DNA of 64,000 nucleotides from Deltaproteobacteria bacterium (GTDB lineage: Bacteria; Desulfobacterota; GWC2-55-46): positions 1-64,000 of the forward strand of contig JAIOIE010000006.1 of the NCBI GenBank assembly GCA_019912665.1, written 5' to 3'. The notes below the pieces were generated by a model. The model saw nothing but the letters and a program-made list of their open reading frames with translations, searched no databases and was not told the DNA's origin. Each line of letters starts with the position of its first letter. The stretch's first letter is position 1. A program made the position numbers and the translations under genes. Positions 26,471-36,974 of the stretch are shown piece after piece.

Positions 26471-27916
26471 GTGGCTTACGAACTCAAACAGGAGCTCAGG
26501 CTCACACAGAACCTCGTGATGACCCCGCAGCTGCAGCTTGCGATAAAGCTTCTGCAGCTCTCCAGGCTCGAGCTCGTCGAGATGGTGCGGGAGGAGGTAG
26601 AGACGAACCCGGTCCTGGAGGACCTTTCGGGCCCTGAGGTGGAGGCCGGGGGGCAGGAAGCGCCGCCGGAGAAGCCGGAAAAGCCTGAGATGGACTGGGA
26701 GGCCTATATAGAGGAGCAGAGCCAGTACAGGTCCGGGGGCATAGACTTCAGCGAACGCGAGGAGGAGGACGACTTTGTCTCCAACCTCTCCGAAGCCGGC
26801 GGAAGCCTTTCCGAGCACCTTTTATGGCAGCTGAGGATGCAGGGGCTTCCGGATGCCGACTTCGCGGTAGGCGATTTCATAATAGGAAATATCGACGAGG
26901 ACGGATACCTGAGGGTAATAGAGCGCGGCCAGATGCAGGACGATGAGTACGAGGCCGCTACGATCGCGGAGGTCGCGAACGCGACCGGGACCGCTCTTGA
27001 GGACGCCTCCCGGGTCCTCGCGACGATACAGCAGTTCGACCCCCTCGGGGCAGGCTCCCGCACCCTGAGGGAGTGCCTCATGGTGCAGGCAAGGAGCCTG
27101 CCTGTCCGCGACACCGTCATGGAGGAGGTCATCTCCTGCCATCTCGAGAAGCTCGCGAAAAAGAATTTCAAGGCCATTGCAAAGGCGCTCGGGGTGGAGG
27201 TCGAAGAGGTGCTCGAGGCCGCAAGGACCATAAGCAGGTGCTTGAACCCCATGCCCGGCGCCGGTTTCGGGAAAGACGAGTCCAGGGCGGTATTGCCGGA
27301 CATATTCATACAAAAGGTCGGGGACGAGTACGTCATATCCCTCAACGAAGACGGGATGCCGAAACTCAAGATAAGCCCGTACTATAGGGAGCTCCTCAAG
27401 GCAGGCGGCGCGTCGGCGGACCAGGCCAAAGGGTACATACAGGACAAGCTCAGGAGCGCCATGTGGCTCATAAAGAGCGTCCACCAGAGACAGCGGACTA
27501 TATACAAGGTAGTCGAATGCATAGTGAAGTTCCAGAGGGAGTTCCTGGACAAGGGCTTGAAGCACCTTAAGCCCCTGGTCCTGAAGGACGTTGCCGTGGA
27601 GATAGGGATGCACGAGTCCACGGTGAGCAGGGTCACCTCGAACAAGTACGTCCAGACCCCCAGGGGCATATTCGAATTGAAGTATTTTTTTTCCAACGGC
27701 ATAGCCGGCGACGGCGGGGAAGCGGTCGCCGTCGAGTACATCAAGGAGAAGGTCAGGAAGATAATAGAGTCGGAAGACCCGAAAGCGCCCTTGAGCGACA
27801 AACAGATTGTCGAGGCATTGAAGGAGTCCGGCATAATGGTCGCAAGGAGGACCGCCACCAAGTACAGGGAAGCCCTGGGGTTCCAGTCCTCGAACAGGAG
27901 AAAGGTCCATTTCTGA
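26471..27916 (+). CDS. rpoN: RNA polymerase sigma-54 factor RpoN
   Basis: 481 aa from GTG 26471. N-terminal activator-interacting region I (LKQELRLTQNLVMTPQLQLAIKLLQLSRLEL), an acidic region II (about 50-110), the core-binding region, and the C-terminal DNA-binding domain. That domain has an HTH (LKDVAVEIGMHESTVSRVTSNKYVQTPRG) and the RpoN box ARRTATKYRE. It directs transcription from -24/-12 promoters, one of which is seen at 63186-63202. Confidence 0.97.
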   Translation: MAYELKQELRLTQNLVMTPQLQLAIKLLQLSRLELVEMVREEVETNPVLEDLSGPEVEAGGQEAPPEKPEKPEMDWEAYIEEQSQYRSGGIDFSEREEEDDFVSNLSEAGGSLSEHLLWQLRMQGLPDADFAVGDFIIGNIDEDGYLRVIERGQMQDDEYEAATIAEVANATGTALEDASRVLATIQQFDPLGAGSRTLRECLMVQARSLPVRDTVMEEVISCHLEKLAKKNFKAIAKALGVEVEEVLEAARTISRCLNPMPGAGFGKDESRAVLPDIFIQKVGDEYVISLNEDGMPKLKISPYYRELLKAGGASADQAKGYIQDKLRSAMWLIKSVHQRQRTIYKVVECIVKFQREFLDKGLKHLKPLVLKDVAVEIGMHESTVSRVTSNKYVQTPRGIFELKYFFSNGIAGDGGEAVAVEYIKEKVRKIIESEDPKAPLSDKQIVEALKESGIMVARRTATKYREALGFQSSNRRKVHF

Positions 27917-27950
27917 GGAGACGGCCGGTCTGAAGCCGTATTTTATGGTG

Positions 27951-27979
27951 TTGACTTTCCCTTCCTTAATGCTTAAAAA
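27951..27979 (+). promoter_or_regulatory. candidate promoter for hpf
   Basis: TTGACT (27951-27956), 17-nt spacer, TAAAAA (27974-27979) in the gap between rpoN and hpf. Moderate match only. Confidence 0.35.
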
Positions 27980-28050
27980 TAGCTTGTTCCCGGAAGGCGC
28001 CCGCAGTCCGCGAAACGCATTATTCCCCATACCATACGGAGGTCAATTAC

Positions 28051-28593
28051 ATGCAGAAGAGCGTTACTTTCAGGCACATGGAATCCTCTGACGCCCTGAA
28101 AACCTATGCGGAGGAGAAATCCGAGAGGCTCTCCAAGTACCTGCTTGAGCCGGCGGAAATACATTGGGTGCTCTCGGTCGAGAAGATAAGGCACATAGCC
28201 GACGCGACCGTGACCGCAAACGGTGTCACACTGAAGGCCCAGTACGACACGCAGGACATGTACTCGGCAATCGACATGGTCATCGACAAGCTCGAAGGCC
28301 AGGCCATGAAGCACAAGGACAGGGCAAAGGACCACAAGGCGCCAAATGGCGAGTCGGCGTCCATCAGGTACACCGCCGTCCCCGAGGGCGAGGCCGCTCC
28401 AGCCGCGCCCGGGCGGAGGATCGTAAAGAAGGAGAACCAGTTCGTAAAGCCCATGTCCGTGGAGGAGGCCTCCATGCAGATGGACGTCATGAAAAGCGAT
28501 TTCCTGGTCTTCACCGATTCGGGCACGGGCAATACCAGCGTCATATACAGGCTCAAGGACGGGGACTACGGGCTAATCGAGACCACAAGGTAG
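28051..28593 (+). CDS. hpf: ribosome hibernation promoting factor, long form
   Basis: 180 aa. N-terminal S30EA domain (VTFRHMESSDALKTYAEEKSERLSKYL ... MYSAIDMVIDKLEGQAMKHKDR), an Ala/Pro linker and the C-terminal dimerisation domain (FVKPMSVEEASMQMDVMKSDFLVFTDSGTGNTSVIYRLKDGDYGLIE). Long HPF dimerises 70S ribosomes into 100S particles. Its position after rpoN is conserved. Repeat B copy 3 follows the stop. Confidence 0.93.
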   Translation: MQKSVTFRHMESSDALKTYAEEKSERLSKYLLEPAEIHWVLSVEKIRHIADATVTANGVTLKAQYDTQDMYSAIDMVIDKLEGQAMKHKDRAKDHKAPNGESASIRYTAVPEGEAAPAAPGRRIVKKENQFVKPMSVEEASMQMDVMKSDFLVFTDSGTGNTSVIYRLKDGDYGLIETTR

Positions 28594-28595
28594 GC

Positions 28596-28738
28596 GGCAA
28601 CCACAAAAAAATTGATCTTTTCCCCGGACTCTGCGTAGTTACGAGAATAATAATGCTCACATATTTTCATATATGCTCCGCTTTTTATTCTCGGCCTTCC
28701 TTGACTGCGGGAAAAATCTCAAATTTTTTGAGGTTGCC
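28596..28738 (+). repeat. palindromic intergenic repeat B, copy 3 (full length)
   Basis: 143 bp bounded by GGCAACC...AAAAATTGATC and AAATTTTTTGAGGTTGCC. Contains the core GCGTAGTTACGAGAATAA, ATATTTTCATATATG and TATTCTCGGCCTTCC blocks shared with copies 1 and 4. It lies between hpf and ptsN and fills almost the whole gap. Confidence 0.88.
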
Positions 28739-28813
28739 TTTATAGGACGGGTATTGAAGGCCAGGGTCAGCCCTGGCCTTCTGGCATATCCCCCTTGTGA
28801 AGGCGAGGATGTA

Positions 28814-29284
28814 ATGAGATTGGCTGACGTACTGAGCGAAAACCGCATAATGACCGGCCTCGAGGCCGGCGAAAAGAAAGAGCTCCTTGAAAAGATGGTC
28901 TCGAGGGCGGCTTCGCTCGATAACGCGGTGGAGAAGGATGCCGTCTTGAAGGCCATTCTTGAGAGAGAGAGGCTCGGGACCACGGGAATAGGCCACGGCG
29001 TGGCCATCCCCCACGGACGCGTGAAGGGCCTTAAGGAGATAATGGTCTTTTTCGGGAGGAGCGAAAAAGGGGTCGATTTCGACTCAATGGACAGGATGCC
29101 CGTGCACCTTTTTTTCCTCATAATGGCCCCGGAGAACTCGACGGCGGCCCATTTAAAGGTGCTGGCGAGCATCTCGCGCCTACTTAAAAACCAGGACCTG
29201 AGGAGCAAGCTCATGAACGCGAACGGCAGGTCCGAGATATACAGGGCCATCGTAGAGGCCGAGAGATGGAGCGGCGTATTCTGA
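28814..29284 (+). CDS. ptsN: PTS IIA-like nitrogen-regulatory protein PtsN
   Basis: 156 aa from ATG 28814 (GCGAGGAT site upstream). EIIA-Ntr/fructose fold with the phosphoacceptor motif GIGHGVAIPHGRV (H67) and HLFFLIMAPENSTAAHLKVLASISRLLK. It probably signals PTS phosphorylation state rather than importing sugar. The open frame extends back into repeat B (to 28673), but that part is repeat sequence without a ribosome-binding site. Confidence 0.92.
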   Translation: MRLADVLSENRIMTGLEAGEKKELLEKMVSRAASLDNAVEKDAVLKAILERERLGTTGIGHGVAIPHGRVKGLKEIMVFFGRSEKGVDFDSMDRMPVHLFFLIMAPENSTAAHLKVLASISRLLKNQDLRSKLMNANGRSEIYRAIVEAERWSGVF

Positions 29285-29300
29285 GCCGGGAGGAGTAAGC

Positions 29301-30236
29301 GTGGGCGTACCCGTAAGAGAACTTATAGACGGCGAGCAGGCTGAGCGGTTCAGCCTGAGGCTCGTGACAGGGGAAAAGGGCCTCGGCCGGGAGGTGACGA
29401 CCTCCCGCATACAGAAGCCGGGCCTTCTCCTTACCGGACTCCTCGAGGAACTCCATTCGGACAGGCTCCAGATATTCGGCGCCGCAGAGATAAACTATCT
29501 TAAGCGCCTCGACGAGGAGGAGCTCGAAGACGTACTCAAGGTCTTCAAGCCCGAGCTCCCTGCCATAATCATCGCCAGGGACCTCCAGCCCCCCGGGTTC
29601 CTTGTGGACATATGCGCCGGGAAGGACATACCACTTTTCATAACCCCGCACACCTCCTCGGTGCTCATAGAGCGCGTAACCAAGTACCTTGAGGAGAGGC
29701 TTGCGCCTTCGCTTACGATGCACGGCGTGCTGGTGGACGTGCTTGGAGTGGGGGTCCTCATTACCGGAAAGAGCGGCATAGGGAAGAGCGAGTGCGCCCT
29801 GGACCTTGTATCGAGGGGATACAGGCTCGTCTCCGACGACGTGGTGATAGTGAAGCGCATGCCACCCAACGTACTCATTGGCAGGAGCTCGGAACTGATA
29901 AAGTACCACATGGAGATCAGGGGCCTCGGGATAATAAACGTAAAGGACCTGTACGGGATAACCGCCATAAGGGAACGGAAGCAGATGGACATCGTGGTCG
30001 AGCTCGTCAAATGGGAGAGCGAGACCGAGTACGACAGGCTGGGGCTTGAGGAGAACACCTTTTCCATCCTCGGGGTGGACCTTCCTTACCTCAAGATACC
30101 GGTAAGCCCCGGAAGGAGTGTTGCGACGATCGTCGAGGTCGCCGCAAGGAACCAGATATTGAAGATAATGGGCCACCACCCGGCGAAGACGCTTGAACGG
30201 GAGCTCGACAACGCCATGAAGGTGCTTAAGAAGTGA
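29301..30236 (+). CDS. hprK: HPr kinase/phosphorylase
   Basis: 311 aa from GTG 29301. The N-terminal domain precedes the catalytic domain with Walker A GKSGIGKSE (about 156-164), SRGYRLVSDDVV and the family signature MEIRGLGIINVKDLYG. It phosphorylates HPr on serine and reverses the reaction with phosphate. The HPr encoded downstream keeps the target serine. It overlaps rapZ by 4 nt. Confidence 0.96.
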   Translation: MGVPVRELIDGEQAERFSLRLVTGEKGLGREVTTSRIQKPGLLLTGLLEELHSDRLQIFGAAEINYLKRLDEEELEDVLKVFKPELPAIIIARDLQPPGFLVDICAGKDIPLFITPHTSSVLIERVTKYLEERLAPSLTMHGVLVDVLGVGVLITGKSGIGKSECALDLVSRGYRLVSDDVVIVKRMPPNVLIGRSSELIKYHMEIRGLGIINVKDLYGITAIRERKQMDIVVELVKWESETEYDRLGLEENTFSILGVDLPYLKIPVSPGRSVATIVEVAARNQILKIMGHHPAKTLERELDNAMKVLKK

Positions 30237-31096
30237 AGGATATAAGGCTCGTGGTGATCTCCGGGCCTTCGGGCTCGGGCAAAAGCACCGCCATAAAGGC
30301 CCTCGAGGACCTCGGCTTCTATTGCGTGGACAACATGCCGGTAGCCCTCCTTCCGAAGTTCCTCGAGCTTCTGCCGCGCTCCGGCGAAATAGAGCGCGTG
30401 GCCGCGGTCGTCGACGTAAGGGAGAGGGGGTTCCTCAAGGACTTTATACCGGTCCTCTCGGAGCTCAAGGCCGGGGGCTGCCGCCTCGAAGTCATATACC
30501 TTGAGGCGGACGACGGGGAACTGGCCCGGAGGTTCAGCGAGACCAGGAGGAGGCATCCGCTCGCCGCCGAGGAGAGCCCGCTCGAGGGGTTGTCGAGGGA
30601 GAGGGAGGCCTTGAAGGACCTCAAGGCCCATGCGGACCGGGTGATAGACACTACCGATTTCAACGTCCACCAGCTGAGGGACCTTATAAAGGACATATAT
30701 TCGGGGCCCGCGGAGCGCGAGAGGATGGCCCTGAACCTCATCTCTTTCAGCTATCGCCACGGCATACCAGCCGACTCTGACCTCGTCATGGACGTAAGAT
30801 TCCTCCCGAACCCGTATTTCGTGAACTCGCTTAAGCGCCTCGACGGAACGGACAGGAGCGTCCGCGACTACCTCCTTTCGAGGGACGAGGCCGCGGCGTT
30901 CCTTTCGAGGTTCAAGGAGTTCCTCTCCTATCTCATCCCGCTCTACTGGAAGGAGGGGAAATCCTATCTCACCATAGCGATAGGCTGTACCGGCGGCAGG
31001 CACAGGTCTGTCGCGATGGTCGAGGCTTTGTCGGATGGCCTGAACTCCGATAAAGTGGTGGTCAGGAAAAGGCACAGGGACATAGGAAAGACATAA
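30233..31096 (+). CDS. rapZ: RNase adapter / nucleotide-binding protein RapZ
   Basis: 287 aa. N-terminal P-loop GPSGSGKS (11-18) and a C-terminal domain with the conserved FSYRHGIPADSDLVMDVRFLPNPYF and TIAIGCTGGRHRSVAMVE motifs. In E. coli RapZ guides RNase E to the sRNA GlmZ; in other groups it binds nucleotides and its target is unclear. GTG start inside the end of hprK. Confidence 0.95.
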   Translation: MKDIRLVVISGPSGSGKSTAIKALEDLGFYCVDNMPVALLPKFLELLPRSGEIERVAAVVDVRERGFLKDFIPVLSELKAGGCRLEVIYLEADDGELARRFSETRRRHPLAAEESPLEGLSREREALKDLKAHADRVIDTTDFNVHQLRDLIKDIYSGPAERERMALNLISFSYRHGIPADSDLVMDVRFLPNPYFVNSLKRLDGTDRSVRDYLLSRDEAAAFLSRFKEFLSYLIPLYWKEGKSYLTIAIGCTGGRHRSVAMVEALSDGLNSDKVVVRKRHRDIGKT

Positions 31097-31115
31097 AAAC
31101 GAGGGAAGGCTTAAG

Positions 31116-31520
31116 ATGATAGGAGCTGTAATCGTCACGCACGGCAGGCTCGCTGAGGCGCTCCTCGAGGCGGCCGAGGCGATAACCGGCAAAGTGGAGG
31201 GCATAAGGATACTGGCCCTCTCGAGATCGGACACCACCGACGGCATACGGGACGTACTCAGGGCCGCCGTAAGCGAGGTGGACACCGGGAAGGGAGTGCT
31301 GGTCTTTACCGACATGTTCGGCGGGACCCCCACCAACATAGCCCTCTCTGCTTTCGAGGAGGACAGGGTGGAGGTCATCACTGGTGTGAACCTCCCCATG
31401 GTTTTGAAATACGTGAGCCACAGGTCGGATAAGGGCCTCGGCGAACTTTCGGAGCTCCTGAAGGACTACGGGAGGAAATCCATAGTGCTCGCCGGTGACA
31501 TGCTGAAGGATAAAAAATAG
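31116..31520 (+). CDS. PTS mannose-type EIIA component
   Basis: 134 aa. EIIA-Man fold with the phospho-histidine at H9 (MIGAVIVTHGRLAEALLEAAEAI) and the LVFTDMFGGTPTNIAL motif. It would receive phosphate from HPr. No EIIC or EIID permease gene is adjacent, so a regulatory role is likely. Confidence 0.92.
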   Translation: MIGAVIVTHGRLAEALLEAAEAITGKVEGIRILALSRSDTTDGIRDVLRAAVSEVDTGKGVLVFTDMFGGTPTNIALSAFEEDRVEVITGVNLPMVLKYVSHRSDKGLGELSELLKDYGRKSIVLAGDMLKDKK

Positions 31521-31577
31521 GAAAAGGCCCCTGTTGTTTTGATAAAATATAGGGAGCCTCCGCGGGCGGCTGAACAT

Positions 31578-32045
31578 ATGTTGATCCTTATCAGAGTAGA
31601 CGACAGGCTGCTGCACGGGCAGGTAATATGCTCCTGGGTCCCTTTCACCAGGGCGGACGCGCTTATCGTTGCCTCGGACGAGGCGGCCGGGGACCGGCTC
31701 GCGGCTGATATAATCGCGGCCTGCGGCTGCGATGAACTTAGCGTCCACGTGAAATCCGTCTCGGATGCGGCCCGGTATCTTTCCGGGGGGCTCCCGGAGG
31801 AGAGGATAATGCTCGTGGTCGGAGACCTCCGGGACGCGATGAGGCTCTACGAGGCCGGGACGAGGTTCAAGGCCCTGAACCTCGGGAACATACACCATGA
31901 GGGCGGAAGGAGGATAACCCCCTCCATAATAGTGAACGCCGAGGATGAGGAGATAATGGAGCGGTTCGAGGCAATGGGTGTGGAGCTCGAGATAAGGGAC
32001 GTCCCGAGGAGCGCGCCTATTACATATACTTCCGAGAGGAAATAG
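31578..32045 (+). CDS. PTS mannose/fructose/sorbose-type EIIB component
   Basis: 155 aa from ATG 31578, which gives the usual N-terminus LILIRVDDRLLHGQV with phospho-acceptor H13. The later motif FKALNLGNIHHEGGRRITPSI is family-typical. It follows EIIA, again with no EIIC/EIID. The ribosome-binding site is weak. A start at 31539 would add 13 atypical residues. Confidence 0.88.
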   Translation: MLILIRVDDRLLHGQVICSWVPFTRADALIVASDEAAGDRLAADIIAACGCDELSVHVKSVSDAARYLSGGLPEERIMLVVGDLRDAMRLYEAGTRFKALNLGNIHHEGGRRITPSIIVNAEDEEIMERFEAMGVELEIRDVPRSAPITYTSERK

Positions 32046-32075
32046 AGGCACCCACAAATAAGTATAGCAACGATA

Positions 32076-32124
32076 GCCGGGCACGGGGGCGCAAAGCAAG
32101 CACGTTGCCCCTGCGGGGCCCGGC
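32076..32124 (+). other. structured intercistronic hairpin between EIIB and HPr genes
   Basis: Outer perfect stem GCCGGGC/GCCCGGC (32076-32082, 32118-32124) and inner GGGGC/GCCCC stem (32086-32090, 32107-32111) with a purine-rich loop containing GCAAAGCAAGC. No U-run follows. It ends about 20 nt before the HPr start and may modulate HPr translation or mRNA processing. Confidence 0.5.
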
Positions 32125-32145
32125 GATGGAGAAAAGAGAGCCTGG

Positions 32146-32439
32146 ATGGATAGCGGACAGGGTAACGCTACAAACCTGGAAAGGACCTATACGATAAAGA
32201 ACAAGCTCGGCCTGCACGCAAGGGCGGCCGCTCTTTTCGTGCAGCTTGCAAACAAGTTCGACTCCGAGATACTCGTCAGGAAGGACGACCAGGAGGTGAA
32301 CGGCAAGAGCATCATGGGCATACTGATACTCGCCGCGACCCAGGGCTCGAAGGTGACGCTCCGCGTGGAGGGGAGCGACGCCGAAGGCGCCCTGGGGGCT
32401 CTAGGCGATCTTATAGACAGGGGTTTTGGTGAGGATTGA
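32146..32439 (+). CDS. ptsH: phosphocarrier protein HPr
   Basis: 97 aa with a ~10-residue N-terminal extension. Phospho-His is H24 in KNKLGLHARAAALFVQLANKF. The regulatory serine is S55 in VNGKSIMGILILAATQG, the HprK target. It links EI to EIIA-type proteins. Its stop overlaps the ptsI start. Confidence 0.95.
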   Translation: MDSGQGNATNLERTYTIKNKLGLHARAAALFVQLANKFDSEILVRKDDQEVNGKSIMGILILAATQGSKVTLRVEGSDAEGALGALGDLIDRGFGED

Positions 32440-34211
32440 TGCCAGAGATTAAGAAACAAGTCATATTGATGAAGGGCATAGGCGTGTCTTCCGGCATCGT
32501 CATCGGAAAGGCCTATCTCCTTGAGAGGGGCAAGGTCGAGCCTGCCCAGTTCTGCTATCTCGAGCCGTCCGAGACCGAGCGCGAGATAGAGCGGTTCAAG
32601 GCCGCCATGAAGGCGTCGAGGGACCAGCTCATGCGCATCAGGAACCGGATGGAAAAGGACGGCAAGGGCAAGGAGCACATCCGCATAATAGACGCGCACC
32701 TCATGATCCTCAAGGACAACATGCTCATAAACGACACCATGAAGGTGATACGTGAGCAGAGGGTCAACGCCGAGTGGGCGCTGAAGACCGTCCTCAAGGA
32801 AGTGATGGACTACTTCGAGAAGATGGACGACCAGTACCTCCGCGAGCGCGCCATGGATATCGAGCACCTTGTGAACAGGGTGCTCCTGAACCTCATGGGC
32901 CGGAAACACGAGTCGGTCGCGGCCATCAAGGAGCCCGTCGTGGTTGTCGCGCACGACCTCGCGCCGACCGACACCGCCCAGATGGTGCGCGGGACAGTGC
33001 TGGGGTTCCTCACCGACGTCGGCGGAAAGACCTCGCATACGGCCATAATGGCGCGCTCCCTTGAGATACCGGCCGTAGTGGGCCTTGAATCCATAACCAG
33101 GAAGGCCGAGTCCGGCGATACCGTCATCGTTGACGGCACTACCGGCACGGTAATCATAAACCCCTCCGAGAGCGTCGTAGAGGTCTATAAAAGGAGGAGG
33201 GAACGGTACGAGAACTACGGCAAGGCCCTTTTCCACTACAAAGACCTCCCGAGCGAGACGACCGACGGCAGGCGCGTAAGGCTTATGGGCAACATGGAGA
33301 TAGTCGAAGAGATAGACTCCCTTATCGAGCACGGGGCCGAAGGTATAGGCCTCTACAGGACCGAGTTCCTGTACCTTAACAGGAAGGACCTGCCGACAGA
33401 AGATGAGCACGTGAAGGCCTATCGCCAGGTCGCCAAGAGAATGTCCCCGCACCCGGTGGTCATAAGGACCCTCGACGTGGGAGGAGATAAGGTGCTTGCC
33501 CAGGCCGCTCCGCCGGACGAGATAAACCCGGCCATGGGCCTCCGGGCAATAAGGTTCTGCCTTAAGAACGTGGACATCTTTAAGACCCAGCTCCGGGGCA
33601 TACTCCGCGCCAGCGCCTACGGGGACATAAAGGTGATGTTCCCGATGATATCCGGCATAGAGGAGATAAGGCGGGCGAAGCAGATACTCGAGGAATGCAA
33701 AAAAGAGCTTAAGAGCGAGGGCAAGCCATTCAATCAGGATATCGAGACAGGCGTCATGATAGAGGTGCCCTCGGCCGCTATGATAGCCGACCTCATTGTC
33801 AAGGAGGTCAAGTTTATCTCCATAGGCACGAACGACCTCCTCCAGTACTCCCTCGCGATAGACCGGGTGAACGAGCACGTCGCATACCTTTACGAGCCCT
33901 TCCACCCGGCGGTCCTCCGGATAATAAAGGGCGTCATAGAGGCCGCCAACAAGGCCGGGGTGAGCGTCTCGGTCTGCGGCGAGATGGCCGGAGAGCCGGA
34001 GTACGCCCTCATACTCCTCGGCTTCGGGGTGGACCATCTCTCGATGAACGCTTATTCGATACTTAGGGTCAAGAGGCTCATAAGGTCCATAAGCCACGCC
34101 GAGGCCAGGAAGATATGCAGGAACATACTGGGATTCGCCACGGCCAAGGAGGTCGAGGACCAGATAAACGCCAAGCTCCCCGGGCTCTACAGGGAGGAGT
34201 TCTGGAGCTGA
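32439..34211 (+). CDS. ptsI: PTS enzyme I (phosphoenolpyruvate-protein phosphotransferase)
   Basis: 590 aa from ATG 32439; a TTG three nt earlier is also possible. N-terminal HPr-binding domain, the phospho-His motif GGKTSHTAIMARS, and a C-terminal PEP-binding TIM barrel (GIGLYRTEFLYL, LDVGGDK, GIMIEVPSA-like GVMIEVPSAA, SIGTNDLLQYSLAIDR, VSVCGEMAGEP). It starts the PTS phosphorelay from PEP. The stop of HPr overlaps its start. Confidence 0.96.
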   Translation: MPEIKKQVILMKGIGVSSGIVIGKAYLLERGKVEPAQFCYLEPSETEREIERFKAAMKASRDQLMRIRNRMEKDGKGKEHIRIIDAHLMILKDNMLINDTMKVIREQRVNAEWALKTVLKEVMDYFEKMDDQYLRERAMDIEHLVNRVLLNLMGRKHESVAAIKEPVVVVAHDLAPTDTAQMVRGTVLGFLTDVGGKTSHTAIMARSLEIPAVVGLESITRKAESGDTVIVDGTTGTVIINPSESVVEVYKRRRERYENYGKALFHYKDLPSETTDGRRVRLMGNMEIVEEIDSLIEHGAEGIGLYRTEFLYLNRKDLPTEDEHVKAYRQVAKRMSPHPVVIRTLDVGGDKVLAQAAPPDEINPAMGLRAIRFCLKNVDIFKTQLRGILRASAYGDIKVMFPMISGIEEIRRAKQILEECKKELKSEGKPFNQDIETGVMIEVPSAAMIADLIVKEVKFISIGTNDLLQYSLAIDRVNEHVAYLYEPFHPAVLRIIKGVIEAANKAGVSVSVCGEMAGEPEYALILLGFGVDHLSMNAYSILRVKRLIRSISHAEARKICRNILGFATAKEVEDQINAKLPGLYREEFWS

Positions 34212-34263
34212 GAGCGGAAGCCTGCCTCCTTAATCGCGCCCGCGGATCCAGAGGTGTTTTTGG

Positions 34264-34292
34264 TTGACAAACATCGGGAAAGGTTCAATAAT
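34264..34292 (+). promoter_or_regulatory. sigma70-type promoter for metK
   Basis: Perfect TTGACA (34264-34269), 17-nt spacer, AATAAT (34287-34292), 44 nt before the metK ATG. No SAM riboswitch-like structure was seen in the leader. Confidence 0.65.
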
Positions 34293-34336
34293 AACGAATT
34301 CTCGGCCTTTACAAAGACTAAGGAGGCGCCAAAACA

Positions 34337-35506
34337 ATGGGAACGAGGGAGTACCTATTCACTTCGGAATCAGTCACCGAGGGGCATCCGGATAAAGTAG
34401 CGGACCAGGTATCTGACGCGGTATTGGATGCGCTATTGAGGGAGGACCCCAAGAGCAGGGTCGCGTGCGAGACCCTCGTCACCACCGGACTCGCCCTTAT
34501 AGCGGGCGAGATAACCACCAAGGCAAGGATCGACTACCAGGACATAGTCAGGGAGACTATAAGGGATATCGGCTACACTGACGCGTCCATGGGTTTCGAC
34601 TGCAAGACGTGCGCCGTCATGGTCACGCTCGACAGGCAGTCGCCCGACATAGCAATGGGCGTGGACAGCGGGGAGGCGAAGGAGCAGGGCGCGGGCGACC
34701 AGGGCCTCATGTTCGGGTACGCGTGCGATCACACCTCCGAGTTCATGCCCATGCCCATCGACCTGGCCCATAAGATAACCGCCAGGCTCGCCGAGGTCAG
34801 GAAAAAGGGCATACTGGATTTCATAAGGCCTGACGGCAAGAGCCAGGTCACCATCAAATACGTTAACGGCAGGCCCACGACCGTCGACGCGGTGGTTGTC
34901 TCAAGCCAGCACGCGCCCGAGGTAAGCCAGTCCAAGCTCAAGGAAGCGATAATCGAGGAGGTCATAAAGAAGGTCGTCCCGGCCGAGCTTCTGACTTCCT
35001 CTACGAAGTATTTCATAAACCCCACCGGCAAATTCGTCGTTGGCGGCCCGCACGGCGACTGCGGCCTCACCGGCAGGAAGATAATCGTCGACACCTACGG
35101 CGGCCACGGCAGCCACGGCGGCGGCGCCTTCTCCGGCAAGGACCCCTCCAAGGTTGACAGGAGCGCTTCCTACTTCGCCAGGTATATCGCCAAGAACGTC
35201 GTGGCGGCGGGGCTTGCGTCCGAGTGCGAGGTGCAGCTCGCGTACGCCATCGGCGTAGCCGAGCCGGTCTCGGTCATGGTCGACACCTTCGGCACGGAGA
35301 AGATACCTGTCGAGAAGATAGAGGAGATAGTAAAGGCCAACTTCCGCATGAAACCGGCGGAGATAATAAAGGACCTTGACCTCCTCCGTCCCATATACAG
35401 GAAGACAGCGGCATACGGGCACTTCGGCAGGAACGAGTCGGGCTTCAGCTGGGAGCTCACTGACAAGGCCGAAGCCTTGAGAAAGGCCGCCGGGGTCGTG
35501 GCCTGA
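34337..35506 (+). CDS. metK: S-adenosylmethionine synthetase
   Basis: 389 aa. Signature [19 protein letters not shown] near the N-terminus, [12 protein letters not shown], and the P-loop-like [21 protein letters not shown]. It makes SAM from methionine and ATP. It pairs with ahcY downstream to form half of the methyl cycle. AAGGAGGCG ribosome-binding site before the ATG. Confidence 0.97.
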   Translation: MGTREYLFTSESVTEGHPDKVADQVSDAVLDALLREDPKSRVACETLVTTGLALIAGEITTKARIDYQDIVRETIRDIGYTDASMGFDCKTCAVMVTLDRQSPDIAMGVDSGEAKEQGAGDQGLMFGYACDHTSEFMPMPIDLAHKITARLAEVRKKGILDFIRPDGKSQVTIKYVNGRPTTVDAVVVSSQHAPEVSQSKLKEAIIEEVIKKVVPAELLTSSTKYFINPTGKFVVGGPHGDCGLTGRKIIVDTYGGHGSHGGGAFSGKDPSKVDRSASYFARYIAKNVVAAGLASECEVQLAYAIGVAEPVSVMVDTFGTEKIPVEKIEEIVKANFRMKPAEIIKDLDLLRPIYRKTAAYGHFGRNESGFSWELTDKAEALRKAAGVVA

Positions 35507-35521
35507 ACTGCACTGGCGTTT

Positions 35522-36849
<1,328 letters not shown>

Positions 36850-36861
36850 CATCGCCTGACC

Positions 36862-36897
36862 GGGGGGCGGGGACAAAGTCCTCGCCCCCTTTTTTTT
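36862..36897 (+). terminator. intrinsic terminator of ahcY
   Basis: GGGGGCGGGGAC pairs with GTCCTCGCCCCC around an AAA loop (one G-U pair), followed by eight T. Strong terminator 13 nt after the ahcY stop. Confidence 0.9.
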
Positions 36898-36912
36898 AAA
36901 ATCCAAAAAACC

Positions 36913-36940
36913 TTTACATAAACGCGAGTTGTGCTAAAAT
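36913..36940 (+). promoter_or_regulatory. candidate promoter for the cheA operon
   Basis: TTTACA (36913-36918), 16-nt spacer, TAAAAT (36935-36940), directly after the ahcY terminator. It implies a leader of about 245 nt before cheA. The 343-nt gap 36850-37192 otherwise holds the ahcY terminator and an antisense small ORF. Confidence 0.5.
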
Positions 36941-36974
36941 ATAAGTCCAAAGGTTGATGGTGACCGGGACCTGC

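Noticed and set aside
28673-28813. N-terminal extension of ptsN into repeat B
   Set aside because: The extension is pure repeat sequence, also seen at 56673, has no ribosome-binding site and is not part of the PtsN family.
32041-32145. Possible cyclic-di-GMP (GEMM-I) riboswitch before the HPr gene
   Set aside because: Fragments such as AGCCGGG and GCGCAAAGC occur, but in the wrong order and without the GAAA tetraloop helix. I kept it only as a generic hairpin.
32187-34097. 636-aa open frame antisense to ptsH and ptsI
   Set aside because: Shadow ORF; ptsH and ptsI are full-length and well conserved on the plus strand.
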